Positions 1 to 12,429 of a stretch of 64,000 nt of DNA are shown here, piece by piece. The notes under the pieces were generated by a model. That model had not been told where the DNA came from and searched no databases. It saw only the letters and a program-made list of their open reading frames with translations. The position numbers were made by a program, and so were the translations under genes. Source of the DNA: Nereocystis luetkeana (lineage: Eukaryota > Sar > Phaeophyceae > Laminariales > Laminariaceae); NCBI GenBank assembly GCA_031213475.1, contig JARUPZ010000017.1, positions 7,146,167 through 7,210,166 of the forward strand, written 5' to 3'. Each line of letters opens with the position of its first letter. The stretch's first letter is position 1.

Positions 1-429
1 ACCAAAATTCCTGAAAAACGTTGAGAACTTGAACACGATATTTTTCGGGGTCGGAGTTTTTTCGTCTTTTCCCGAAAAAAAAACGGGTTATTCAACGGGA
101 AAAACCTTTAAAAAAACTGCTCGTTACGATCGACCCTATAGCTCAGAATTCTGGTACTGCGTGTATGTTTGCATCAACGATTCCACAGCTCCAAAATGTG
201 CGGAGCTTGGATGCCCAGCCGTCCTTATAATTCCAAGTCGTATGTATGTATGTTGTCAAAACGCCTAGCGGGTGGTAATTGACGACGCATTCTTGAGGGT
301 GCCGCAACTGATATTAAGTTCTAATAATATTAATGGTAGCGTCGCCGAAAGTTTCTACTTTTTGTACACGCACTATTAATACCAATACTTCGTTGTCTAC
401 ACTGTGCTTACTGCGAAGCGAAGTCACAC

Positions 430-560
430 CTCTGTGACGTATTAATTGTTTTGTGAGCACATAAGTATGTTGTATCTCTCAAGTTATGAAGAATAGAGAC
501 GGACACTATTAGTAGTTGTGATGGGTGTCGACCGGCGGAAAAAGCGAGTTAATGTGAAGA
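430..560 (+). repeat. Diverged dispersed repeat, partner at 18380-18500
   Basis: Both sites carry the same order of short blocks: a TCTGTGACGTA block, a CACATAAG or TACATAAG block followed by TTGTATCTCTC, then GGACACT, then a GTCGAC block followed by a purine-rich run. The similarity runs for about 130 bp with small gaps. No coding content is evident. It is probably an old transposon-derived repeat. Confidence 0.45.
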
Positions 561-1369
561 ACACACCGCAAATCGCGTCACGATTACGGCAGTGGTCACT
601 ATTACTTGCTGCTGTCAGCACCAGGATGTCGGCCTTAGCTCAAATGTGTGAGCTGCTTGTTCACGCATTGAGTACGTGTCATGAAATAAGCGCTCAACCA
701 TACGAGACAGAAGCAAGTGCGAAGCAACAGGTCGGTCGGTCGATCGGTCGGTCGGAAAATTGGAAGTACCCAATATATCGATACCAAAATTTGAAATGTC
801 TAAATACGGTAGATATATGTATACCTTTTCAAGGGGACCCCCTTCTTGCCGTTGATATTTTTTGTAAATAGAGTTAGGTCGCGGGCCCTAATAGTGTGGT
901 GGTGTCAGGTCAGCACGATGTTTAAAAAATGCTAAACTGACAATAATAGCAAGAGAGTGCTCTACTACAAAAAAACGCGCGAAAAATACAGTGAGTGTAG
1001 GACATAAATACAATGGACCAACAACGTTTCTTTTTCTGTAGAGTAAAACTGGATGGTAGTGGTGGTGGTGATAACGAAATTTCTCGGTACGACTACCTAG
1101 CTTCAGGACCCCCCGATCGGCGTCAAATCTACTGTGCGATGCGAGACCAGCCGCGGCAGCACGATCACACGATTGTGTCACAGGCGCCCCTAACAGTCGC
1201 CCTCGTCGACCCCGACCAAACAACGGAAACCGATGACGAAGTCTGCGAACGGGGGGGATGGAGAGCAAATTCATTCATGGCCGTAGGTGGTTGCAATGGT
1301 CTAGAGTTTCAATAGAAATTACGTACACACCTGACGCTACTGTATTACATCGTGGGTGTATCCATGGGC

Positions 1370-1452
1370 TGGTTGGTGGGCGCGAGGGTGGGTGGGTGGG
1401 TGCACGTGCGGGTGGGTGGGTGAGTTGGTGGCGGGGGGGTGGGTTGGTCGGT
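1370..1452 (+). repeat. GGGT-rich tract with quadruplex potential
   Basis: Runs of three or more G separated by one to four bases recur across about 80 bp (GGGTGGGTGGGTG twice, then GGGGGGGTGGGTTGG). The composition meets the usual pattern for G-quadruplex formation on the plus strand. Confidence 0.6.
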
Positions 1453-1900
1453 GGCACTCACGTGGGCAATTTGCGGGTGCCTGAACGTGGGGGGCCTGGG
1501 GACCGTGCTCTAGTTTCAGATTGTTAGACTATACTCGCCTTGATCACTACGTATATATACAAGTCGCGCACAGACAGAGTCGACCGTACGAGCACCAACA
1601 TATAGAGTATAATAATATGTGTTATATTTAATGCGAAACTCTCCCTCGCAGCCAACTTTCTTGCAGCCTTGTTCAACACAGATGTCGTCTTATTCAATAC
1701 TACCACCGTAGAATACGTGGCAACTACACCGTCGTCTTTCTACTACAACAACAGCAGTGTTTTTTTGCGCTTGGGGATGTGGGGATGGATTGGCTGGCGG
1801 TTTGATTAGTGCACATCACTGACGTGAGGCCAGTTTATCATATGAATGTGTATGAGCGTCATCTTACTTCCAACGTGTCAACCTAAAACGATAAAAAGAC

Positions 1901-2700
1901 CGATAGCAGTGTAGACCAGCAACACCGCACGGCCTTCTGCGCGTTGAAACATGCGCGTAGCAGTAATAAACCAGCCATTTCGGCGGACAGCGGGTTTTTG
2001 GTGTATACTTCTTCGGGAGTGCTTGGGGGGGGGGGAATGGGCCCTTGCGGTTGGAGGTGGCAGGGTCAGGGGTACGAGAAGTAAGAGTAGCAATGGTGTG
2101 TGGGGGAAAGGGTTGGAGGAGGTAGAAAAACTACAGAGAGAGCGAGACGGCAGGGACTCTCTCATAGGTATTGCCGATAGCAGTGTAGACCAGCAACACC
2201 GCACGACCTTCTGCGCGTTGAAACATGCGTGTGGCAGTAATAAACCAGCCATTTCGATGGATAGCGGGTGTTTGGTAGATCATCTGATGCTTCTTCGGGG
2301 GTGCTTAAGAAGGAGGACTGGGCCCTTGCGGTTGGAGGTGGCAGGGTTAGGGGTACGAGAAGTAAGAGTAGCAATGGTGTGTGGGGGGAAGGGTTGGAGA
2401 ATAAGGTGGAAGAGCCGCAGGAAGTCTTAGAGCGAGACGGCAGGGACTCTCTCATAGGCACTACCGATAGCAGTGTAGACCAGCAACACCGCACGACCTT
2501 CTGCGCGTTGCATCATGCGTGTAGCAGTAATAAACCAGCCATTTGGATGGACAGCGGGTTTTTGGTAGATGCTTCTTCGGGGGTGCTTAACCCTTTTAGA
2601 ACCGCAGTCCTGTTCTGGGGACAAACCAGTCAAATTTCAAGTAGTTTTGTCCCCAAACGGGACTGCGGTTCTAAAGGGATTAAGGAGGGGAGTGGTCGTT
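1901..2700 (+). repeat. Three-copy tandem repeat, 274- and 290-bp periods
   Basis: Units begin at 1901, 2175 and 2465 with CGATAGCAGTGTAGACCAGC and continue through a shared AATAAACCAGCCATTT block, a CTTCTTCGGG block and a purine-rich tail. The two complete units differ by a small length change. Unit 3 stops matching at 2590, where a foldback element is inserted. The open frames across it in both strands are products of the repeat and show no known domain. Confidence 0.85.
2591..2679. mobile_element. Foldback MITE copy 1 with TTAA target duplication
   Basis: An 89-bp near-palindrome begins CCCTTTTAGAACCGCAG and ends CTGCGGTTCTAAAGGGA. It is flanked by TTAA at 2587-2590 and 2680-2683. The neighbouring tandem unit holds the uninterrupted site GTGCTTAAG near 2300, so the empty site is visible in the same window. 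A TTAA duplication and CCCT-like ends are typical of the piggyBac superfamily. The element encodes nothing. Four related copies lie at about 14958, 27859, 46595 and 59606. Confidence 0.85.
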
Positions 2701-5700
2701 TTTTTGGTGGACGAGATGGAGGGATGTTGGTTGTAGCAGTCTTCATGAGCGTCACATCAGTTCTGATTTGTCGTAGGATACTGCCGCGCTTTTGTTCTGG
2801 AGAGTTCTTCACTTTCCGTTATTATAGTCGTTTATTGGAACAGCACTACTACACATTGTCGGATGGCAAGCATAATAATAATAAAATCAAAAGAGTCTAG
2901 CACCATTCGTCCTCGCGAATTCGTCATACACACGCACTGACAACTTTGTCGTGGTATTCTCGTCGTGTGGTAACTATTTTTGCAACCCATATATGTCAAT
3001 CGTTGTGTAGCTCACCTTTAGCGACCTAAGTTTCAGGGTTGGTTCCAGGGTGAAAACTAGATTATGTCGGGGGTGTGGTGATCCGTCTGGTTCGAGCTTC
3101 CCGCCGCCCACAAGCCCAAGAACTTCAAGTAAGTCGAGTGGGTCGACATTCCCTCGTAAGCTTGTAGTTTTACTCTTATTCCGAGTTTTGCTTTTTATGA
3201 AACCACGTAGACTCAGGCTGCCTGAACACATTAATAATTTCCGCAGCAGCCAGATGCACAGATTCCTTGGGATGTAGTATGTCGGTTGGACATCTGATAT
3301 AAATATGTCGGACAAACATCTAAGTACACGATCGTTCATCGCCGATCTAAAGGTGCAAATGCGCTCTCTGTCACGGATTAGATGTTCTGTTGTTGATCTT
3401 CTTCCTGATGTGCGTGGAAAAAAATAGCTGAATGTCGGACGAACAGTACAGTAGTCTGGAATTCGGCAGATAGGAAGCAAATATACGAATACAAGGTACG
3501 CACGGGATGGTGTGCTTCCATTCCTTATTTTTAATCGGGAGTTAGGTGGTCTCAGCACCACCACAGCAGTTACACCTAAATGCTACGCAGGCATACAGCT
3601 ACAAGAGTAGCACCAGCAGCAACAGGAGGAGTAGTGGCAGATAAGGTCGGTGGTTTGAGCCTAGGAGAGAAGGGATACGGCAGGTGATAGCGACATCGAT
3701 TACAATACGAAGAACAGCACAAACGTCAAGATGGTTGAAGGCGTTCCACACCTTTTTCACGACCGGATTTAAATACAGGTAGACAGTACCATTAATGGGA
3801 TAATACTACCGGGTACTATTTAAGGATGTTGTTGATTACGAGTCCGAACAGGCAGTAGAAACTGTGTGCGTATCAGACCAGGATTTTTTCGGACTTCTTG
3901 CTGAAATTGTTCTTCAGCATGACATGTATGTCATGGACAGGGTATAACACATCTATCTGTAGTAGACCTCGGAACACGCGTGCAAGTAGAGATACATCTC
4001 ACATTGAATTCGTGCATGGAAGATCCCACCGGACCAGACCTCGGGTTGTTGTAGATGCTAAACATGGACAGTGTTGACCTCTCCCCTCAAGCTGTCTACG
4101 GATACCTCGAAAAGCGACCCGATTAGGTCCGGTCCTTGTGACGACCTGCGTGCGGTTAACTCTCTTGAGTCTGGCAATTACTTGCGAAATACACAAAGAA
4201 GGTCTGCTCGTCTCAGGTCGGCCGTAACGAAGGCAAAAATAAGTGACCCTCGATTCGGGACTTTCCGCGGCGAGCATAGGTTAAAGATTGACTGGTGACC
4301 ATCGGGCGGAAGCGCATGTTCATCTTAGTGGCCCGTAATTGCGTCCCACCCGAATGAGATATCGCTCATACGCGAGCGAACAGCCCGCAGCGAAGCCGAC
4401 GAACGCAAACTCCCTCAGCGTTCTCGGGGCTCTCAGCGACGGGGCAGTGAACACAGATCACCAGCGAGACGATAACGAAAACAACGACCACGACAACGCT
4501 AGAAGCGGTAACAAAAAGAGTCGGGGGCCGCGGTTTCCGACGAAACCAATGCAGCAGCAGATCCAGCCCTTTCAGTATCATAAACAGGTTTTACAGAAAC
4601 CTAAACTTATAAATATGTCGCTGAAACAATACAAGGAGGATACATATATAAATTCCTCTTGTGTGTTTTGTGTAGGGGTCACTTAAAGGCACCGTCCCGT
4701 TCTATATTATTGGGAATCATGACACTCTGCTTTCTTCGGCGTTCACTGACCGATACGGGTTTTGATACCATGCTCTCACAGGTGTGGTCAAGAGCTCGGT
4801 ACTTTGTTTTCCCGGCGGCAAGAGAAGATATATGCCGGATCCTAAGTAGGACACCTGGTACCATATATTTGCGAGGAGGTGCTGTTGTGTGGTGGCATCT
4901 ATCAGCTAGCTGGGCCAACCATGAAACGGGGACTATTAATCATTGATTTGTATATCGTAAACCACTGCGAGTGAGAGACTTTCAACTTAGGAGGCACTGA
5001 CCCTGTCATATCAATGCACGCGCGAAAAAAAAATACAGAAAGCAACATTACTTGTTTAAAAGTTGAATCGAACTCGACGAGATAATGGCGAAAACTCAAG
5101 CACACCAAACTTTTGCACTGCAGTATTAAACAAAATTCCTGTTACAACTTCAGTCAGGAAGGGATCATGTTCCCGATTAAGTCGAAATTTTTTGATGGAG
5201 GTTACTAGGGGTACCGAATGAAGATGGGTATCAGTTATTTTTTCCCATTCGTTGCCCGTATCTTAGATATTATGGTATGGCCAAAAATAATAGGATTTTA
5301 CATGTAAATTAACTGTAACGAGAACAATGGATTTAGTGCGATGCAGCTCTCAATTAATTGTGGGATTTTCGATCTGAAATTTCAATGTCGCATTTGTGAC
5401 GCCCGTGCTAACACTAACAAGTCGTTCCTTGCTTTTTGATGTTTCGTTAATTTAGAGAAGTTTCAGTTGTGTTTTCATTTCGTGTGCCCGAAGACGGAGA
5501 ACAAACAATTCACTCTATTTTCAGTACGAATGAATAAAATTGAAATTCAGGTCAGTTTATTTTTTCGAGCTTATTTTCGGCCATATATCTCGCTCGTAGA
5601 AACAAAAGAAGCCCGGAACGGCACGTCTCGTATGGTGCATGTGGACAACACCGTGTCAAACGCTCACGTCCACACCTGCGTAAAATTGAACGCTGCGTGG

Positions 5701-6829
5701 TCGGCATCCCGAATGGACGGGGTCTTGGCTGGTCCAGTTCGTACCCACCTCAGAAATAAGGGAACAATACTGCTTCCTTGGTATCTGTTCAGCGTTTTTT
5801 TATCCACGGTTCATCCTGAAGTATAATTCATTAAGAAGTTCGAAGCTAGCCTGTTTATCCGGGAACGCCGAACGCGCAGTAGATGACAAAGGGTACTGGC
5901 ATAGTTTTTCGCAACGAAGATACATACATAGGAAACACATAGTAGGCCTAATCGTCTACGACACGTGCTAATTGTGATAGCCTAGTTCATGCGTCGTAAC
6001 GCGTCTCGTATTCGTGCTAGCACAACTAAGCTTCGTCTTGGAACGTCCTATAAGTTGTGTCACCTGCTCATAGGTTCGTCTTTTCACGTTTAAGATTAGT
6101 CTCGACAATATACCATGGCAATCATTACGTCGCAAAAATACAATAATTTCAACACGGTACGGGGTATAGCGATACAGCAGGCAGGCGCACAACGATGTAG
6201 ACCGGTACTACTGCTGCAAATACGGCAATACTCCAAACGTTCAAGCGAGGTATGGTGCCAACTACTGTTGTATTAGCCGTAACACTGAACCTGGTACATA
6301 CGTACGTGTTAAGGGTGAACTCGTACTCCGTCGCCGGACGCATTTTTGCAACGGTAGGTCGGGGTTTCCATTATCTTGATGGCGATGCTTATGTCAAGCC
6401 TATACCGTTCTGTGGCCTCGTTGGGCTTCCTTCTTCAGGACGGAACTTTAACATACCGAAATAAGACACCCTTCTCAATTTCCTCTCTATCGGTGCATAA
6501 CCCGGAGAGCACTCCACACCAGCCCCCGGTTGGCACGGCAGGAGACCCGCTACGAGTAGCGTCTTTCTCTCTGCTTCAAAGCTGATCCGGGCTTAGCAGG
6601 GGAGTCTCACGCGGGGGCGTGTGATTGAGTCTCGTTTAATGAGTGACTCGGGACAGGACCCGAGGGTCGGCACGACCCAGGTCAAGGACGGCATGAACAG
6701 CGCTCCCACAGGATTGGCGGCAGAACATGCTGCAGAAGGAACAGCGGTGCTGGCTCGCGGCGCAGGGGCGGCCAGTTAGCCCCCGTTTTAGAGAGCGGTA
6801 GGCCGAGAAAGGAAGATAAAGTCGTTCCT
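2700..6829. other. No gene recognised; intergenic DNA
   Basis: Many short frames occur, the longest being 196 codons on the minus strand at 2974-3564, but none shows a known motif or a plausible splice structure. One ACCTGGTA word is found at 4853 and another at 6289. Confidence 0.45.
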
Positions 6830-7561
6830 GTGGAACATCAAAGTCATCAGACTACAATTTATGTGGATTTACTAGCGGAGGTGGGAGATCGAGCGGAATC
6901 TACCAAGATGGGAAACCAACGGGTAGAGAGGCTGGAGAGACTCCAGCATGGTAGAGGCACGGTAGCAGCACCAGAGGAGCGTGTTCATCCATGCGCGTTG
7001 AGGGGGAGTCATAACAAGCCTCCCCGAGAGACAGATACTAAACCAGGAGACATGGCCATATTGACGTGGCAAAGGTAGTTCACGTCAAGGGCCGTTAGCG
7101 ACAGGTTCGCGGACGCCCTGAAAGGCACGCCTAACCCAACTGGTACGTAGGGCCCCAACGGCAAACCCGAGGAGGAATTGATCAACCGTCACGAGCGCAA
7201 TGCGGTAGACGCTGCACGCAGAACCTATAACGGCAAAAACCATGCAATCACCAACAAGTCACTGCTGCGCAATTTTTTAGATCTTGGTAACCCAAGCCTC
7301 GCCATGGCCATGATACGCAAAACTTTCGTCCCCAGCGATGGACTCGACGAGCACGCATTTACCCATGAGTACATCAAAGCAGAGATGATTGGGCACGAAC
7401 AGCCTGCGTATAACGAGCAGATTAGTTCAATATATATGAGAGAAGTTGGAGGGAGAAGGGATCATAAAATCAGAGCGGGAGATCACCTTGAACACCCAGC
7501 AATGCCTTTGTCGGACTTTAAAATCGACGAGAAGATTTTCAACTTAATGACTGTACTCTGA
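6830..7561 (+). pseudogene. Gag-like open frame with two in-frame stops
   Basis: One frame runs for 244 codons, broken only by TAG at 7076-7078 and TAG at 7148-7150. The C-terminal third is uninterrupted from 7151 to 7561 and is charged and mainly helical in composition, with no cysteine cluster. I recognise no domain. Its place upstream of RT and RNase H, on the same strand, suggests it is the gag gene of the DIRS-order element. The first start is not obvious; GTG at 6830 is the earliest in-frame candidate. Assignment as gag rests on position alone. Confidence 0.45.
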
Positions 7562-7786
7562 TTATAACCGTGATATAGGACCGGGTGCGAGCGACGTTTC
7601 GGGAGCTAAACGCGGAGTAAGACGGGAGCAGGTAGCTCTACTCATGTTTTAGTCGCGACTGGCGGTGGTGGGCTTCGTCCACACGGGGCCTCCCTAACCC
7701 TCGGGCATCACACGAGCGGCGGACGTGGAGCTGCGAGAGGTGGAGTTGGACAATGGGAAGCAGGGCAGCAGCAACATGGCGATTGC

Positions 7787-7827
7787 TTGGCGGCCAGGCA
7801 GCAGCAGCAACAGCCGCAGCAGGGGCA

Positions 7828-7863
<36 letters not shown>

Positions 7864-8566
7864 TGGCCAAAGCTGGGTTGCCGAGCAGCATCAGCAGCAT
7901 GACCCAAACGGGGCCGACGAGCGGCAGAAACACCATGGCGAAGGCGGTGGTGATCGCAGGCACAACTTCGGAAGCATTATCAATGAGTCGAAGCAAAACG
8001 CACGCGTGAGTTGCGACGGCGGCTGGTTGCCGTCACAGAGACTCGAGGGCGCTCGTTTCGTAGAGCCCGAGGGACAACACCCAGGCACTGACGATATATT
8101 CGCCGCGACCTGGTACCCCCACGACCTGCATGGACCCCAAGGTGGCGAACCGCCACCCGCCAATCCGACCCCCGCTGACGCTGCCTCAGGGTTGACCTGC
8201 CGGGACACTTGGCAGCTGGCTCTCACGCAATCCCCCCATCTGGCATTATGTACCCAAACCTCAATCCACCCCCCAATGCGTACATCAACCGTGGTCATCT
8301 GCCTACAACTGCAGCACCACCACTTCCCCACCCCACACCTAACCCACAACAGTAAGTGTCACCACCGATGTAACAGTCACAGTATCAGCCACAGCAGCAG
8401 CAGGAGTAGTAGCAGTCACAGGATTTTCGACAGCAGCAGCAACAAGAGCAACAATCTCACTATCATAAACGGCATCGGCAACAGCGGCTCTAACCGCAAC
8501 TCAAACAGCATGATATGTGCGAGTAACCCTCGAAGGCGTTTCCTTCCTCCCACCTCTGAAGGTTAA
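7787..8566 (+). pseudogene. Glutamine-rich gag-like segment with CAG repeat
   Basis: A 259-codon frame opens with a CAG/CAA tract (7793-7862) encoding almost pure glutamine. It continues into a Pro/Gly segment and ends in a Ser/Asn-rich part that is the second frame of another CAG-rich stretch (8380-8510). Gag proteins of many retroelements have such low-complexity regions. The frame is probably open because of its composition. It could be a frameshifted continuation of the gag-like frame ending at 7561. No zinc knuckle was identified with certainty. Confidence 0.35.
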
Positions 8567-8569
8567 CAC

Positions 8570-10416
8570 ATTGGCTTTCCACACTATCCAGGCTAGAGGT
8601 CTACCCGGGAGGATCGTAACCCGAGAACACACGAGGGGTACAACCCGAATGGGCTTAATCCGTGACTGGTTTGGGTTTGACTTGAACCCCGCGGGTTCTG
8701 GGGATGAACAACACCCCCGGTACTCGGCGGGTTCAACTACCCGGGGACTTGTATGTTCGCCATGTTCCCCGTTTAGAATGCCTCATAGTATCTCTAGAAA
8801 CTAAAGAAATCGACAGAAAACCAGGGTCTCTTACCCGTCTATGCACAGTATTCATTGTTTTCAAATATACCCGTACCTGTGATGTTGATCTGTTCAACAT
8901 CCTGTGGATCTTCTATATACGTATATAGGCAATCCTTTCTCTAACTCCAGCCACGACACCTGGACGACATGGAGACCTGGGAACACTACCTACTGTTGTG
9001 CACGTCAATCCAATCTGTATTTCGGTATATACCTGAATGAGCCGAGTTCAGGGGCGTACGTGTGGGTATCTGCTTTTCGAGTTCAATTATAGACTACGTA
9101 TGCAGCACACTACTACTCGTACGGCATGTATTTCTATATGTGTACGTATATATACTCATATTACCGTGAAGAGGGCTGCGCAAGATAATACACGGTATTC
9201 TGTGGTATATATCACGAAGAACGTAAATCATAAGACAAGCAAATCGCATCATTTTGTAGATTATTGTTGTTCCGACTGAATACCCGAAGCCCTACTATTG
9301 TCGTTTGATGGTTACAGTTCTAGATAAGATATCAGATCGTCGTACGCCCTGTCGTCCGCTTGTGGTACCACTTGATGACCGGAACCAAAAACGGGTTGTC
9401 CGAGTACCCGAGTTTACCCAAGTACTCGTTGAACCCGTTTGGTTTGGTTGTTAAATCCGCGTTGCCCTCGACGGGTTCAGGTTTTGCTTGCAAAATCATC
9501 TGACTACCCACTTGTGACGATTACTCGTCGGGGTAGTCGGAGTGCATCTCTATTCCAGGAAAACTGTCCGGTGACCTTTGATAGATGACTCACCCACCTG
9601 ATCGGTGGACTACTACTTTTCCCCCCAGACATCGCCGGTGCACGCCTAAATACAACCGGCCGTCAGTCCCCCCCTTGCGGCGTTTTTTTTTTCATTTTTT
9701 CAGTCGTTCCGGCACTGGCGGCAGGGGCAAGACGTTTGATAGCGGCTGACTCCCCGCCCCCCCTTGCCCCCGAGCGCCAGTGCCAGCGGGGATGCACTCA
9801 GTGACGACGCCGGCTGTGTCGTCAATGACACCGTCACCCGGGGGAAGGGTGGCAGCTAAGCCGCCCGTAGCGGTATCAGTAGAGGTATTTGCCCCCATTT
9901 TCTTCCTTCTCAGACGTACCGCTATCTTAGGTTGGAGGCCTTAGGCCGGCGTCCGCACATCGACCTGTTTTCGGAACCCGACATATCGCAGCGCCCTTAT
10001 CGGCAGTAAATTTGGCCATAGTTTACAAAAGTGATTTATTTCTATATATTATATAAGCGCCACTCCCATCCTGCCCACCTCGCCGCTGGGTGCGTTCGAA
10101 CGTGACCGGGTGCGCTCGGGGGGTGTGCTCGCTGTACCCAGGCTGTGGTCATCTGAGGCGAACGTCGCCCGTTGTCCCATGTAGGCCCCGCTGCCCACGT
10201 GTGCCGTGGGATGCACCGGTAAGGGATGCGGAGGGCGACAGGGAAGGCAACAGTTCGTGCTGGGCTTTGTCCGGCAACATGTGGATTTCTGACACGACAT
10301 AACCTGCACGACCTCCCGCTTCGGGGCACGCTAGTCTCGTACGTACGCGAAGGGGTGGGCCTCCACGACCTTATCCGAGGGAATCCAGGGGCCCGTCAAT
10401 CAATTGCTCGTACGGT
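8570..10416. other. Interior of the DIRS-order element, no domain recognised
   Basis: The stretch between the glutamine-rich segment and the RT fingers contains an ACCCG/CGGGT-rich zone (8580-9560), an AT-rich part and a GC-rich part (10040-10330). A 68-codon minus-strand frame (9692-9898) has no recognisable features. Confidence 0.4.
8580..9560. repeat. Zone dense in ACCCG/CGGGT words
   Basis: ACCCG or CGGGT recurs every few tens of bases in two clusters (8600-8750 and 9380-9480), often as dyads such as ACCCCGCGGGTT and CGAGTACCCGAGTTTACCC. A non-matching segment of about 600 bp separates the clusters. Confidence 0.4.
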
Positions 10417-11417
10417 GTGGGCCGGTTCCATGGAGTGGTGTTCATAAACAGTAGTCCGTCTGCCTGCGCCAGTGTTGTAGACGCCGAGGTGCACGCCCTC
10501 GTCCATTGTGGGTGTGTCGCTTGGTGGGCAGATTTCCGAGGCCCCGGGGGGGCGCCACAGCCCCGCTTGGTCATGGCGCTGTCGGGAAAAGAGGCAAAAA
10601 CCGCGCTTTGTGTACTACGCGAGGCCGTCAAACAAGAGGTGCAAGCAAATCCCGTTTTGGATGGATACGGTGTCGCGGGTGGCTAGCGTTGCCTCACAGG
10701 GGTGTCTCCTGACCTCGCTGGATGACTCCCCCGTCTTTCACGAAGTTCTCCTGCGCTCATCCTCCTGGCCATTCTTTGGTTTCTCGTACAACAGCATCGA
10801 TTATGTTTGATACGTTTTGCTTTAGGATTTGGTTTGATTCCATGGTGCTACCGCACCCTCATTGAGGCGAATGCAGCCTATCCTCGTTCTAAAGATTCCG
10901 GCTTTGGCTTACCTCGATAACTCGTGACTCAACACTCTGGAGCCCTCCCACGGGCGAACGGGCGCGTGAACCATGGGTGGCGGGGAAAGAAGCGACACAC
11001 GTAGGTATGTGGGTATCGTTTCTATGCGGTCAGCTCCTGTCGGAAACTAACTACGACGTCCAGCCGACTAGGCAGCAGAAACACTTCGGTATAGTGTGTT
11101 ACTCGGACACCGCTACATTCCGAGTGCCGCAGGAGAAGCTGGATTTATTCTAGTTGCTCCTGCACGCAGCCGTGGGTGGCGGGCAATTATGTTTCCGTAT
11201 GATGCAGTGGATTACAGGTGAGTGCATGAGCATTACGGTTCCATATCTGCATCGCTCACGGGATGTTTACGGTGATCGCGAAACTCGAGAAGTCAGGTCG
11301 GTCCACCGTCGTCCATACGCACGACTCACGGATGGACGTGTTAGGGAAGCTTATGCAATGGTTAGGCATCGTGGCCACCTCGCAAGAAGGGCCGTGGACG
11401 CGAGAACGGCATTATTA
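10417..11417 (+). pseudogene. Reverse transcriptase of the DIRS-order element, broken
   Basis: RT motifs occur in order but in different frames. The first is a finger segment with the sequence RLVMAL (about 10560). It is followed by RPSNKRCKQIPFWMDTV and the LTSLDD...FH...LL motif (10600-10780), then SSSWPFFGFSY. The catalytic box reads YLDNS followed by TGA (about 10905-10926), where active enzymes have YxDD. The thumb and connection segment runs at 10985-11153 and is broken by TAG at 11151-11153. The last part includes KLEKSGRS and EGPW (11268-11417) and ends in TAG. At least four frame changes are needed. The loss of the second catalytic aspartate alone would inactivate the enzyme. Confidence 0.75.
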
Positions 11418-12180
11418 GGCCGCCTTGGCGAACGGATCGTCTGATGCGTCCTCAGTCGCATGGGGGGGCGTCGTCAAGACGACCACGGGAACCTCCCCGC
11501 AGGGTGAGTGTTCCAACCAGTCTGGATGAAAAAGCATACCTACTAGATGCAGATGGACGATCTCTACCACCTCCTACCGCAAGTTTTTGTACTCGACACC
11601 GAGACGTGTTGAGGCGAGCGCAAGTGCTCGTCGACGTTGACAACCAGTTGGTAGTGGGTGCGTCTAACCGCGGGACCCACCCGTTCATCAGATATAACAC
11701 TGCTTCATGTTGTCCTTACAGTGGATTCCGACAGCGGGAAGCGGAGTCACCGGTGCAATCTCGCGGGCGTCACGAGATGCCATCATTAGCATAGCCACTA
11801 CAACGCTCAAGGTGTGACAGACAAAGATGACCCCGTTCAATGTGAACCTCATCGCATATACATCGTTGGTCTTGCAATCCCTTTTAAGCGAAGAGGAAAT
11901 CTGCCGGCCCCGCCGGGACCGACGTGATGGCGCAGAACGTTCCGATCAGGCAGGATACGGGGGTCCCGGAGGTTTGGAGTTTGTTTTCCACCCCCTATTA
12001 TATCAGGACACATCGTCCAACATACGGCGGACGTCGAGGCTTATACGGTTGCCTTCTTGCCGGATGTGATGGTGTACTGGTTGCCGTTGGTGAAACTCGC
12101 CACGGTTCGGTCTATCGAGGAGGGCCCGGCGGCTGCGGATGGGTGCTTTCAGTTGCCCAGTGCGGGAGGTGACCTCAGAT
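11418..12180 (+). pseudogene. RNase H domain of the DIRS-order element, broken
   Basis: The RNase H core begins with SSDASSVAWGGVV (about 11433-11475), the first catalytic aspartate in the usual S/T-D-A-S context. In another frame follow an EKAY helix and VDVDNQLVVGASNRG (about 11628-11672), the DNxxvV catalytic strand. A third piece, with PDVMVYWLPLVKL (about 12060-12105), matches the tryptophan-rich tail that follows RNase H in these polyproteins. The RT-RNase H-recombinase order identifies the element class. Frameshifts separate the pieces. Confidence 0.7.
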
Positions 12181-12276
12181 AATAGCGGTGCCGTGGAGGA
12201 TGACAGCGTACGAGGTGGAGTTCCGCAGTTGGCGATAGCAATGGGCTGGAATTTCGGCCACGGACTTATCATGATT

Positions 12277-12294
12277 AGGGTTAGGCCTAACCCT
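12277..12294. repeat. Head-to-head telomeric palindrome
   Basis: AGGGTTAGGCCTAACCCT is a perfect 18-bp palindrome formed by one and a half TTAGGG units facing their complement. It lies between the RNase H and recombinase parts of the retrotransposon relic. Confidence 0.7.
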
Positions 12295-12429
12295 CACCTT
12301 ATCTCAGAATGATGCGCTCACACGCCTCTGGACGCTTATTGGACATCGTTGTCCCTTCTGTGTTTTCCTGTACCTAGAGCTCCAGCGGGAGACCCGTTCA
12401 TGGCGCTGCCGCCGGCGGAAGGCTCGCGA

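Larger units (their letters stand above)
1..1900. other. No gene recognised; intergenic DNA
   Basis: Short open frames on both strands show no recognisable domain and no consistent exon structure. The stretch contains a diverged copy of a dispersed repeat and a GGGT-rich run, both listed separately. Confidence 0.5.
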
